Assembly: GCA_002441095.1 (NCBI GenBank)
Contig: DJVG01000043.1
Span: forward strand, 7,096-71,095
DNA length: 64,000 nt
Reading direction: 5' to 3'
DNA from: Elusimicrobia bacterium UBA6262
GTDB taxonomy: Bacteria; CAYTYR01; UBA6262
Position numbers and translations under genes: made by a program. Of the stretch, positions 43,533-51,620 are shown piece after piece. How positions within the stretch are numbered: the stretch's first letter is position 1; each line of letters begins with the position of its first letter. A model generated the notes under the pieces. It was not told where the DNA came from. It saw only the letters and a program-made list of their open reading frames with translations, and ran no database searches.

Positions 43533-44339
43533 ATGTGGCATAAACCCTGGGCTTTTATCAAAAAAGACTTCCAAAATGTGGCCAGTTACAAACTGGCGCT
43601 CTGCCTGAACTTTTTTAGCATTTTTATTGGGATCCTCAGTTACTTTTTTATTGATAAATTATTCGGCCAGAAAATTGTGCCGCACTTAGCAGAATTTGGC
43701 GTTAACTATTTTGCTTATATTCTGCTCAGCATGGCTTTTTACGGCTATATAGGCGTAGGCATGGGTTCATTTACCAACCAGATCAGGAATGAGCAATTAT
43801 TAGGCACCTTGGAAGCTACCCTGCTTACTCCCACCAAGGTCAGCACTATTCTCTTTTCTATGGCCCTCTGGAACCTGATCTTAGCCAGCCTTGATGTAAT
43901 GGTGTATATCCTTTTAGGAGTTTTCCTTTTTAAACTGAACTTTTCGAATGTAAATATTTTGTCCTCATTAGTGATCTTATTCCTGACTATTATTTCTTTC
44001 AGCGGCTTGGGCATACTGGCGGCTTGTTTTATCATGATCTTTAAAAGGGGAAATCCGATCGGCGGGGTCATTACCGGCATTGAGGGATTAATCAGTGGAG
44101 TTTATTTCCCGGTGAGCATCCTGCCTGGCTGGTTGCAGACAGTAGCGATGTTTTTCCCGATCACTTATGCGATCCGGGCCATTGAATTGGCAGTCTGGCA
44201 AGGATATGCGGTAAGCCAGCTATACCGGGAGATCCTGGCTTTAGTTCTTTTTTCCCTGCTCTTGCTGCCATTGAGTTTGGTACTATTCAGGTACAGCCTC
44301 AGAAAAGCCCGGCAAGACGGCAGTCTCGCTCAATTTTAA
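43533..44339 (+). CDS. ABC-2 type exporter permease
   Basis: The 268-residue membrane protein has six hydrophobic helices and the ABC-2 features: RNEQLLGTLEATLLTPTKV in the cytoplasmic loop and the EGLISGVYFPVSILPGWLQTVAMFFPITYAIRA block. The gene begins two bases after the ATPase gene. Transcription converges with the RiPP-like cassette; only 31 bases separate the two stops. Confidence 0.92.
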   Translation: MWHKPWAFIKKDFQNVASYKLALCLNFFSIFIGILSYFFIDKLFGQKIVPHLAEFGVNYFAYILLSMAFYGYIGVGMGSFTNQIRNEQLLGTLEATLLTPTKVSTILFSMALWNLILASLDVMVYILLGVFLFKLNFSNVNILSSLVILFLTIISFSGLGILAACFIMIFKRGNPIGGVITGIEGLISGVYFPVSILPGWLQTVAMFFPITYAIRAIELAVWQGYAVSQLYREILALVLFSLLLLPLSLVLFRYSLRKARQDGSLAQF

Positions 44340-44356
44340 AGGACTGCTGAAAAAGA

Positions 44357-44371
44357 GAGATTACACAGATT
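44357..44371. repeat. Single GATTACAC unit between convergent genes
   Basis: GAGATTACACAGATT abuts the stop codon of the minus-strand fusion gene. It is a solo copy of the family at 5320-5376 and 15093-15179 and again touches a stop codon. Confidence 0.65.
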
Positions 44372-46512
44372 CAATCAAAAATACGGCAGGAATAGTGCAG
44401 GTATATCTCGTCAGCAGACCGCTGATATGGCGCAGGAGATACGCGGAACCCGGCTTGTTGATACAAATTCAAGGCCGGGATAGCTTTTTTGTTAACAAAC
44501 AAACCAACTTCCCTGGCTCCGGCTGCAGTCGCCCTCACAATCGCTTCCTGTACCAGTTTCCTGGCTATGCCCAAACCACGGAACATTGGTTTTGTTTCCA
44601 GACCGAATATCAGCCAAAGTTTTTCGTCTTTTTCGTATTTGAAAATAGTCAAAGCACCAGTTATCGTCTTGTTCTTAAGCGCTATTAGACAATATCCTTC
44701 TTTTTTGAGGTCAATGATCAATTGCTCTATCTCCTGGACAATCATAGTAGCATATACGCTGCGCAGGGATTTCTTATCGGCTAATTCAGCTGCCCGGATA
44801 ATTATATCTTTCCCCGCTATTTTTCCCATTAAACGCCGATAACTCCTCATTTTTTGAAAAGCGGAAAGGAGATTTATCCGGCGCGCCGCAATTTTATTAA
44901 TAAATAAAATAAACCTATAGCTTTTTTCTCCCAATGCCCGCCGCGCATAATCAGCAAAACCAACTTTAGAAACTTCTTGTTGGCTGATCAAAGCCATTTC
45001 TTGTTTATTAGGGAAAATAGCCTGCCAAATAAATTCCAGCCGTTTTCCCCACTTTTCGTTCATCCCCATGGTTACTAATCCCAGATTAACCTGCCGGCCA
45101 TAAAAACCATGCTTAATAAATCCTTTCAGGAACCGTCGTTCAAAGATACTTAGTTTTTTTGGCTTTAACTTCACCAAGCATTCCTGGGGCACCGGCACAC
45201 CGAAAACCTCATACACCAGTTCCAAGCCAAAATATACATACCTGTCCAGCCCAAGGCTAAAGGATTCTCTTGCCAGAAAATCCCAATCCAGGCTGCTGCC
45301 CTTCAATTGCAGGAACTTAAAGAGATCATATAAAAGCATTCCCGGAGTATACGCATGCTGAAAAGCATGCAGGCATAAATAAATGACCTGATGCGTATCA
45401 GCTAAAGTCAGGGCTGGGACTTCATCCACATAAACGGTCGTGGCCGACTGCCAGATATTCTTCATTGTAAATTTTCCCAGGACTTCCTGCTCAAAAGGGA
45501 AGAGATTTAATAGATGCCAATAAAGATGAACAAACCGGGGTGTTCCTTGCGGATCAGTGTACATTAAGCTATTGCGATAGGGATTTGCTTGCAGCGAGGA
45601 AAAGTCTTTAATAGCAAAAGGCGCGGTGTAATTTAATTCCTGCAGTATCCTGTCAGCCGCAGGCAGGTCTTCCCGGGCAACTAAAATATCTACATCTGTT
45701 ATGGGGCGCAAACCAATGTCCGGATACAGCAATTCTGCCAGGACCGGCCCCTTAAAAACAAGGATCTTGATCCCCTGCCGGCGGAAAGCTGCCAATATCT
45801 CCCCGGTCTTTTTAAAAATTAAAACATTATTGGTAAGAGTTTGGTAATAACTGCTCCTGAATCGCTCTAATACCACTGCCGGGATATTCAGTCGTGCTGT
45901 CCCCCAAGCTTCTAAGGACTTGTATATCAGCGGCGCTACTTTTTCCTCTATGGCTCGCTGTAAAAAATATTCCCATTTAAATCCCGGAGCAGACAATTTT
46001 TCTATCAGCGGACCATTTTCTTCCCGCTCACTGGGAATATTAACCAGCAGTTTTTCGTATATATCATCAGCGTCACCCAGCTTCTTAAATATTGCTGCCA
46101 GGGGATAAAAATAAGGCCCTAACTGGGCCAGCCTAAACCAGAAATAGTTAGCGCTACCGTCTATATTCCTGTGCTTACCGTTCCGTTCAATAGCAATGAC
46201 TTTACCCAATACATCTTTTGCCTCTACTAGCGGATCCGGATGAATATAGGCATCGCCCTTGGTCACCAGGACAGTCTGCTCGCCTTGATCTAGCTTTTTT
46301 ATTACCCGGTGAACATATAATTTACCGGCACTGGTTTTACAAAAAACAATATCCCCTGAATTGATCATAGCTATTTCAACCGGCTCTACTACTATGGTAT
46401 CACCAGTGCGCATAAATGGGCGCATACTGCCGCCGGCGACCTGGAATTTTAACCTGTTTTGGTCCGTCAGTATCTCCTGGCATATCCTGGAGAACTCTAT
46501 CTGCGGATTCAT
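44371..46512 (-). CDS. Fusion of SipW-like signal peptidase, nucleotidyltransferase and GNAT acetyltransferase
   Basis: The 713-residue protein has three parts. Residues 20-110 are an S26 peptidase domain: GGSMRPFMRTGD with the Ser29 nucleophile, and VHRV with His68 where bacterial Lep has lysine, as in SipW/ER-type signal peptidases. Residues about 150-480 match the NTP_transf_5 nucleotidyltransferase family: IKILVFKGPVLAELLY, RPITDVDILV with Asp273 and Asp275. Residues about 565-713 are a GNAT domain with the acetyl-CoA loop RGLGIARKL. No membrane helix was seen next to the peptidase part, which is unusual. The gene shares a base with the kinase gene upstream and ends the RiPP-like cassette. 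It probably processes or modifies the peptide; each activity is family-based inference. Confidence 0.85.
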   Translation of the reverse strand: MNPQIEFSRICQEILTDQNRLKFQVAGGSMRPFMRTGDTIVVEPVEIAMINSGDIVFCKTSAGKLYVHRVIKKLDQGEQTVLVTKGDAYIHPDPLVEAKDVLGKVIAIERNGKHRNIDGSANYFWFRLAQLGPYFYPLAAIFKKLGDADDIYEKLLVNIPSEREENGPLIEKLSAPGFKWEYFLQRAIEEKVAPLIYKSLEAWGTARLNIPAVVLERFRSSYYQTLTNNVLIFKKTGEILAAFRRQGIKILVFKGPVLAELLYPDIGLRPITDVDILVAREDLPAADRILQELNYTAPFAIKDFSSLQANPYRNSLMYTDPQGTPRFVHLYWHLLNLFPFEQEVLGKFTMKNIWQSATTVYVDEVPALTLADTHQVIYLCLHAFQHAYTPGMLLYDLFKFLQLKGSSLDWDFLARESFSLGLDRYVYFGLELVYEVFGVPVPQECLVKLKPKKLSIFERRFLKGFIKHGFYGRQVNLGLVTMGMNEKWGKRLEFIWQAIFPNKQEMALISQQEVSKVGFADYARRALGEKSYRFILFINKIAARRINLLSAFQKMRSYRRLMGKIAGKDIIIRAAELADKKSLRSVYATMIVQEIEQLIIDLKKEGYCLIALKNKTITGALTIFKYEKDEKLWLIFGLETKPMFRGLGIARKLVQEAIVRATAAGAREVGLFVNKKAIPALNLYQQAGFRVSPAPYQRSADEIYLHYSCRIFD

Positions 46513-47369
46513 TAAAACTGGCTCCTGACGAAATCTACTATATTTTTATCCGGTACAAATCCTATTTCCCAAGCCGGGATTTTTCTGGCAATTTCTACGC
46601 AAAAAGATAAGGCGAATTCGATCCCCTTTTTATCCCAAAATGGCAGGAAAGCAGTAGCCGCGATCCGGGCTGCGGTCTCTGCCGGAGAAAGAGCTTTCAA
46701 GCAGTTTTTGTTCGCTTTTTTAAGAAAATAAATTCCCTTTAATGGCGCTCTATCCGCGCAACACACCTGGCTTTTGCCATACCAGGGGGTACCGAAAATA
46801 TATGGGGTCCCCTGCCACTGCCTGACCAACACCCGGTCATCATTAAGGATGGTGACTCCCTTTTCTTTTTCCCATAATTTTGCCATGGTACTCTTCCCGG
46901 CGCCGGAAGCTCCGAGAAAAAGCAACCCCCGTCCCTGGTCATTAATGCCACAGCTATGGGTTAATATACCTACCCCTAGAGAAAAAAGATGAATGAAATA
47001 AATTTCATCAAAAGGATATTGGAAAGGATAAATATTTAATTTCTTGGCTTGAGGATTTAAATAAATATCACCGGAGGAAAAGTTTTTCTTTAATACAACG
47101 GTTTGATAGGGATGGGAGCCGAAATCCAGGTTATAAAAATGCAGGATATTCTTGCCCCAGGCAGTCCCGAAACACCAGGTAGCGCCAGAGTCAAAATTTA
47201 TTTTTCCCATCTTGATCAACGGGAAGCTGCCTTGATGAATACGCAGTACTGCCTGACAATTACCAGCTGTTTGGAAAGGCCTATATCTTGCCTTAATATT
47301 AATCTCTTGATCATCAGCTGAGACCAGAGCAATAGTAACGCCGCCAATTGTCACCTTGAAATTTGGCAA
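46512..47369 (-). CDS. HprK-like P-loop kinase of RiPP-type cassettes
   Basis: The 285-residue protein has an N-terminal beta-rich part and a C-terminal HPr-kinase-like P-loop domain: GASGAGKST at 153-161, ILNDDRVLVR (Asp177, Asp178), and IFGTPWYGK. This pattern is that of HprK homologues beside lasso peptides, where such kinases phosphorylate the C-terminal serine of the precursor. The precursor next door ends in serine, which fits. The start is a TTG at 47369 preceded by GGTGG; no in-frame ATG is near. It lies 21 bases after the precursor stop. True HPr phosphorylation is unlikely because the PTS genes of the window are far away and the N-terminal HprK domain is missing. Confidence 0.85.
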   Translation of the reverse strand: MPNFKVTIGGVTIALVSADDQEINIKARYRPFQTAGNCQAVLRIHQGSFPLIKMGKINFDSGATWCFGTAWGKNILHFYNLDFGSHPYQTVVLKKNFSSGDIYLNPQAKKLNIYPFQYPFDEIYFIHLFSLGVGILTHSCGINDQGRGLLFLGASGAGKSTMAKLWEKEKGVTILNDDRVLVRQWQGTPYIFGTPWYGKSQVCCADRAPLKGIYFLKKANKNCLKALSPAETAARIAATAFLPFWDKKGIEFALSFCVEIARKIPAWEIGFVPDKNIVDFVRSQF

Positions 47370-47390
47370 TTTTATCCACCATACTTAAAT

Positions 47391-47549
47391 TTAAGAGCCG
47401 CTTGCTTTATTAACACATGAGTCAGGCCCTTTACAGCCAAATTGCGCTTTTAGGTCCCCGGTGGCGGCCTTGCAAGCCGTTAAAACTGCTTCTTCAGGAG
47501 ACAACTTGACTTCTTTTATTTGCGGTGTTTGATACTCTTTTTTGTCCAT
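47391..47549 (-). CDS. Putative RiPP precursor peptide (52 residues, three Cys, C-terminal Ser)
   Basis: An ATG at 47549 with a near-perfect AGGAGG site five bases upstream opens a 52-codon frame. The N-terminal half is charged and leader-like (YQTPQIKEVKLSPEEAVL). The C-terminal half is Gly/Ala/Lys-rich with Cys26, Cys39 and Cys45 and ends KASGS. The start lies inside the end of the radical SAM gene (56-base overlap), and the frame runs on past its stop. Size, leader/core look, strong ribosome binding site and position between maturase and kinase are the evidence. The product is unknown; thioether or other radical crosslinks at the cysteines are plausible. A longer frame from 47669 exists but lacks a start signal. 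Confidence 0.8.
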   Translation of the reverse strand: MDKKEYQTPQIKEVKLSPEEAVLTACKAATGDLKAQFGCKGPDSCVNKASGS

Positions 47550-48621
47550 TTTTTCCTCCTCCGAATTCTTTAGCCCTGAGCTGGGCAATTTGGCACACAA
47601 AATCAACGATAAACTCATCCTCGCCGCCTTCCAGGCTGGACCAGGCTGGGCAGAGATTGCAAAAAGCACTTTGCTGACACTGTCCGCAGGGTGAGTCCTT
47701 TTTCTGGCGCGTCAGCGAAGATATCTTAGCAAAACATTCATCCCATCCTTCACGGAAAGAACCAGCCAGTAAATCAAAGCTGGGTGAGCGCAACATATCG
47801 CACAGCCGTAATTGGCCATAAGAGTCTACGGCAAAAGAGCTTTTTCCCGCATTACAGGTAAAAAGTTTCTCCGAATACGCGGCCTGGCCATATTGGCCAT
47901 TGAATTCCTGCCAGCCCCGGGAGCGCTTCTGGTCCTCAATATCAAGTTGAACGACCTCGGCCGGAGAAAGCCGGCAGAAAATATTATCTTTCTGTCCGTT
48001 TATCCTGGGCCAGATCATAGCGTCGAACCGGAAATCTATTTTTAATTCTTGTTCCACATAATTTTTGATCGGCCAGAGTTCCGGCCGGTTCTGGGTAGTA
48101 ACCATGGTTTTTAATTTCAATGGAATTTCTCTGTCCAGCAACAACCTGATCCCGCGCTGGCAGAGATCCAGTGCTTCCCCGTTGCCAGTCATGGCTTTAT
48201 AAGTTTCCCTGGATATGCCATATAAACTGATCTCTACTAAAAAAGGCGGATAATCCCGCAGGACATCGGCTATCTCCGGAGTCAATAATGTGCCATTAGT
48301 AAAAAGAGTGACAATAAGCCCTTTCTTTTTAGCATATAAATAAAGCTCAATAAAATCTTCCCTGAGCAAGGGTTCGCCGCCAGTGATCAACAGGTATAAG
48401 CACCCGGCTGCTGACAGTTTATCCAAGATCGTTTTAACCTGGCTGGTGTTTAATTCGGTTTTCCCTGGATCAGTTGTCTCATAACAGTGGACACAATGCA
48501 AATTGCAGCGCTGGGTTAAAGTGAATGTACCGCACAAGGGGGTTCTGGCAAGGATCGCTTTATCGTGCAGAGCAGCGGAAAATTCCGCATAACTGAGTTC
48601 CTGGACTTGCGAACACGGCAT
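47494..48621 (-). CDS. Radical SAM/SPASM peptide maturase
   Basis: The 375-residue enzyme has CNLHCVHC (Cys39, Cys43, Cys46) for the SAM cluster, the LITGGEPLLREDF strand, and a C-terminal SPASM domain rich in Cys (LFTCNAGKSSFAVDSYGQLRLC, SPCGQCQQSAFCNLCPAW, VDFVC) for two auxiliary 4Fe-4S clusters. The class installs crosslinks or epimers in ribosomal peptides. The ATG shares one base with the PqqD-like stop, so both are translated in a coupled way, as expected for a maturase and its recognition protein. Confidence 0.93.
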   Translation of the reverse strand: MPCSQVQELSYAEFSAALHDKAILARTPLCGTFTLTQRCNLHCVHCYETTDPGKTELNTSQVKTILDKLSAAGCLYLLITGGEPLLREDFIELYLYAKKKGLIVTLFTNGTLLTPEIADVLRDYPPFLVEISLYGISRETYKAMTGNGEALDLCQRGIRLLLDREIPLKLKTMVTTQNRPELWPIKNYVEQELKIDFRFDAMIWPRINGQKDNIFCRLSPAEVVQLDIEDQKRSRGWQEFNGQYGQAAYSEKLFTCNAGKSSFAVDSYGQLRLCDMLRSPSFDLLAGSFREGWDECFAKISSLTRQKKDSPCGQCQQSAFCNLCPAWSSLEGGEDEFIVDFVCQIAQLRAKEFGGGKNGQKRVSNTANKRSQVVS

Positions 48622-48920
48622 TATAATGCCCTGATTTCTTCAATTAATTTTTTAGTCTCCAACTGCCCGATGAAAGTGCTTACCTCTTTCCTGGCAGTCT
48701 CAGGATTAACAGAAAAAGAACTAACCAAGGCGTCAATAATATGAGCCAGGCTTCTCTTGCCGTTAATATTGCTCCAGACAAAAGCACCCACTTCATTTAA
48801 GGTATAAATACACTTAAGGTCAGCCACTTTGTCCCGGACCGGCACGAGAATTACTTCACCGGCGACCTGGCGAAAAACTATATTCTCATTTTTAGCAAAT
48901 ATTTTAGCTAAATCGTTCAT
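48621..48920 (-). CDS. PqqD-like RiPP recognition element protein
   Basis: The 99-residue protein has the PqqD fold pattern: VFRQVAGEVILVPV strands, LKCIYTLNEVGAFVWSNINGKRSLAHIIDALVSSF and ETARKEVSTFIGQLETKKLIEE. PqqD proteins bind the leader peptide and hand it to the radical SAM enzyme. A GGAGGGG site precedes the ATG, and its stop overlaps the maturase start. Confidence 0.92.
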   Translation of the reverse strand: MNDLAKIFAKNENIVFRQVAGEVILVPVRDKVADLKCIYTLNEVGAFVWSNINGKRSLAHIIDALVSSFSVNPETARKEVSTFIGQLETKKLIEEIRAL

Positions 48921-48940
48921 GGCCCCTCCGGCAGGATTTC

Positions 48941-50032
48941 TTATTCCTTATCTAAATGCCTTATCCAAATAGCCGGCTCCGTAGCCAGGTTTACGCGTTT
49001 TTCCTCGGTGCACTCTTCGCCATTGCAAGTAGTGATTATTTTTACTACTGGACGAAGAATATTATTACTATTCAGGGCGACCACCCTGGCTAATTCCTTG
49101 GTGTTCAACTCCACCAGGCTGCCGATCGGGAAAATACCGATCTTGTTTATCAGCACCTTGATCAATTTAGGATCATAAGCGCTTTTATTTTTCAGTATCT
49201 CCTGGATCGTTTCCCGGGCCTGGAATTCGGTGCGGTAGGTTCTCCGGTGCATCATGGCTTCATATATATCCAGGATACCGACTATAGAACTATATTCATG
49301 TATCTGGCTGCCCTTCAAGCCATCGGGATAACCGGAGCCGTCCAGATGTTCATGGTGTTGCCGCGCCACTTCAAAAACTACATCATCCAGGCCTTTGATA
49401 CTGGATAACATCTTGGCCGCAAACAAGGTATGGTTTTTTGTCCTCTCAAAATCTTCTTTGCTTAATTTATTGGCCTGGCTTATTATTTCCAGGTAATGAG
49501 CCATCCCCACATCATGCAATAAAGAGGCGGTCCCGAGTTCTTTTAACCGGTATGGTTCGTATCCTAATTCCAGGCCGATCATTATGGATAAAATACAGAC
49601 ATTGGTTACATGACAAAATATATATGTGGTTTGCGAAGAAACATCCGGATTTAACGCCAGTTCGGTCATTTTCTCCGGATGCGCCCTGGCTAGATCGATT
49701 ATCTTGTCTACGATCGCGGAGATCCGGTGAATATCAATAAGCTCATAGATCGCATCTTCTTTCATTATTTCTTGCATTAAGGCCAGCGCATCATTATAGG
49801 CTTTTTCACATTCAGTGAAAGCAGCGACATCTATATTTTGTCTTATAGGCTGCGGGCTGGGCGTAATTATTTCTGCTTCTGCCGGTGCGGGAGCAGGTTG
49901 AAAAACAGTTTCATGATGAGCAACTATGGGAGTGTCTAGTGGAGGAGCGGCGGAGACAGGTAATGGCTGGATACCCTTATCTGTTTTTTTTCTTTCCTCG
50001 ATCTTTTTGAATATATCCGACATTTTAACCAT
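48941..50032 (-). CDS. HD-GYP domain protein (putative c-di-GMP phosphodiesterase)
   Basis: The 363-residue protein has a Pro/Ala-rich N-terminal linker (about 20-75) and an HD-GYP domain with SLLHDVGMAHY, KNHTLFAAKML, ARQHHEHLDGSGYPDGLKG and the DIYEAMMHRRTYRT end, so the metal and GYP residues are intact. It would hydrolyse cyclic di-GMP. The open frame extends to a TTG at 50068, but that TTG is the -35 box of a perfect promoter, so I start at the ATG at 50032, which lies right at the predicted transcription start. A second ATG is at 50023. It heads the cassette and may tie it to c-di-GMP and thus to the EPS locus. Confidence 0.9.
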   Translation of the reverse strand: MVKMSDIFKKIEERKKTDKGIQPLPVSAAPPLDTPIVAHHETVFQPAPAPAEAEIITPSPQPIRQNIDVAAFTECEKAYNDALALMQEIMKEDAIYELIDIHRISAIVDKIIDLARAHPEKMTELALNPDVSSQTTYIFCHVTNVCILSIMIGLELGYEPYRLKELGTASLLHDVGMAHYLEIISQANKLSKEDFERTKNHTLFAAKMLSSIKGLDDVVFEVARQHHEHLDGSGYPDGLKGSQIHEYSSIVGILDIYEAMMHRRTYRTEFQARETIQEILKNKSAYDPKLIKVLINKIGIFPIGSLVELNTKELARVVALNSNNILRPVVKIITTCNGEECTEEKRVNLATEPAIWIRHLDKE

Positions 50033-50038
50033 GATAGT

Positions 50039-50068
50039 ATTATATATACCATAAAATGTTCTTGTCAA
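50039..50068 (-). promoter_or_regulatory. Consensus sigma70 promoter of the RiPP-type cassette, leaderless
   Basis: On the minus strand TTGACA (50068-50063) and TATAAT (50044-50039), both perfect, are 18 bases apart. The ATG at 50032 is six bases after the -10 box, which places the start codon at the expected first transcribed base. There is no Shine-Dalgarno. Confidence 0.7.
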
Positions 50069-50100
50069 GCAAGCAAGTAAAAAGGGAATTAGTTTTTACC

Positions 50101-50158
50101 CGATATTCTGGTATCCTGATAACCTCTTCCTGATCTCCTGATTCCCTGATATCCTCAA
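50101..50158. repeat. ATCAGG array after gltD, one orientation
   Basis: On the minus strand, four ATCAGG units plus degenerate ones (ACCAGA, ATCGGG) follow the gltD stop after a few bases. Unlike the copies at 7588 and 11177 there is no inverted arm. Confidence 0.8.
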
Positions 50159-50159
50159 T

Positions 50160-51605
50160 TTACATCTTTGGCAGGTTCGTCTTTCCCATCAGGTATTTAT
50201 CTATATTATAAGCCGCGGTACGGCCTTCGGATATGGCCCAGACTATCAGGGACTGGCCCCGGTGCATGTCCCCGGCAGTAAAAATCTTCTGAACTGAGGT
50301 TTGGTGGTTCTCCCCGGCCTTGACATTGCCCCTCTGGTCCAGTTCTACTTTCAGCTTTTCCAACAATCCTTTTGGTTCCGGGTGCAGGAACCCAAGCGCT
50401 AACAGTACCAGGTCTGCCTGGATATTGAACTCACTGCCGGCTATGTCCTTAGGTGATACGCAACCCTTGGCATCTTTACCTGACCAATCGATACGGACGC
50501 ATTCCAAATGCTTGACCTGTCCTTTTTCCCCGCTGAATTTCCTGGTCTGGATGGCCCACTCCCTTTCCCCGCCTTCCTCATGGCTGGAAGAAGTCTTCAA
50601 CAGCGGCGGATATTTGGGCCAGGGGAATTGCCCGGTCCGGCATTCCGGCGCTGGCGGCAGCAATTCGATCTGCACTACACAGCTGGCTCCCTGGCGATGG
50701 GCAGTGCCCACACAGTCTGCACCAGTATCACCGCCGCCGATCACTACCACTTTTTTGCCTTTAGTATCGATCAATTGGCTGGCTGGTATTTTTTCCCCGC
50801 TCACTTTTTTATTGGATTGGATCAGGTAATCCATGGCAAAATAAATTCCTGCCAATTCCCGGCCCGCGATTTTAAAGTCACGCGGCTGACGTGAGCCACC
50901 CGCGAGGCAGACAGCGTCAAATTCCTTCAACAGTTTAGCCACAGGATAATCAATTCCCGCATTTACATTGGTGCGGAATTCGATCCCTTCTTTTTCATAG
51001 ATCTCCAGCCGGCGGTCCAGGATACTCTTTTCCAGCTTGAAGTCAGGAATACCGTAACGCAAAATACCGCCTGGTTTGGCGTCTTTTTCAAAAACCGTCA
51101 CCTTATGCCCGGCTTTGTTCAACTGGTCAGCCGCAGCCAGCCCGGCTGGTCCGGACCCGATCACTGCTACTTTCTTGCCGGTACGTTTCAGCGGCGGTTC
51201 AGGTTTGATCAGTCCCATTTTGAAAGCATATTCAATAATAGCCAGCTCATTCTCGCGGATCGTGACCGGGTCATCATTAATACCCAGCACGCAGGCAAAC
51301 TCACACAGAGCCGGGCACAAACGACCGGTAATTTCCGGCAGGTTGTTGCAGGCGTGCAGGAGTTCAATGGCCCGTTCCCAATGGGAGCGGTAAACCAGGT
51401 CGTTCCAGTCAGGAATATAATTACCGATCGGACAACCCCAATGGCAGAACGGCGTCCCGCAATCCATGCACCGCGAAGCCTGCTCCTGCGTTACTTCTTC
51501 TTTCCGCGGTACAACCACGTCACGGTAGTCTTTGGTCCGTACGCACACCGGCCGGTATTTTGTTTTTAGCCGTTTTACTTTTAAGAAACCCTTTGGATCA
51601 CCCAT
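50160..51605 (-). CDS. gltD: Glutamate synthase small subunit (NADPH)
   Basis: The 481-residue protein passes electrons from NADPH to the large subunit for glutamate synthesis from glutamine and 2-oxoglutarate. The N-terminal Cys block (Cys46, Cys49, Cys54, Cys58; then RLCPALCEFAC) binds iron-sulfur clusters; VIGSGPAGLAAADQL binds FAD and VIGGGDTGADCVGTAHRQG binds NADPH. The ATG has GAGGT seven bases upstream. It is separated from gltB by an S23-type gene and repeats, which is unusual because the two subunits are normally adjacent. Confidence 0.96.
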   Translation of the reverse strand: MGDPKGFLKVKRLKTKYRPVCVRTKDYRDVVVPRKEEVTQEQASRCMDCGTPFCHWGCPIGNYIPDWNDLVYRSHWERAIELLHACNNLPEITGRLCPALCEFACVLGINDDPVTIRENELAIIEYAFKMGLIKPEPPLKRTGKKVAVIGSGPAGLAAADQLNKAGHKVTVFEKDAKPGGILRYGIPDFKLEKSILDRRLEIYEKEGIEFRTNVNAGIDYPVAKLLKEFDAVCLAGGSRQPRDFKIAGRELAGIYFAMDYLIQSNKKVSGEKIPASQLIDTKGKKVVVIGGGDTGADCVGTAHRQGASCVVQIELLPPAPECRTGQFPWPKYPPLLKTSSSHEEGGEREWAIQTRKFSGEKGQVKHLECVRIDWSGKDAKGCVSPKDIAGSEFNIQADLVLLALGFLHPEPKGLLEKLKVELDQRGNVKAGENHQTSVQKIFTAGDMHRGQSLIVWAISEGRTAAYNIDKYLMGKTNLPKM

Positions 51606-51620
51606 TCTTATACCTCGTTT

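Noticed and set aside
46512..47369. True HPr kinase/phosphorylase regulating carbon use
   Set aside because: The N-terminal HprK domain and the phosphatase signature are missing, and the gene lies in a peptide cassette without HPr.
47391..47669. Longer 92-codon version of the precursor frame
   Set aside because: The first 40 codons overlap the conserved SPASM region of the maturase gene in another frame and have no ribosome binding site; the internal ATG at 47549 has AGGAGG.
44371..50032. Lasso-peptide cluster
   Set aside because: HprK-like kinase, PqqD and nucleotidyltransferase fit, but no asparagine-synthetase-like cyclase or transglutaminase-like protease is present, and a radical SAM/SPASM enzyme is.
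48941..50068. Longer HD-GYP start at the TTG at 50068
   Set aside because: This TTG is the -35 hexamer of a perfect promoter, so it cannot be within the transcript.
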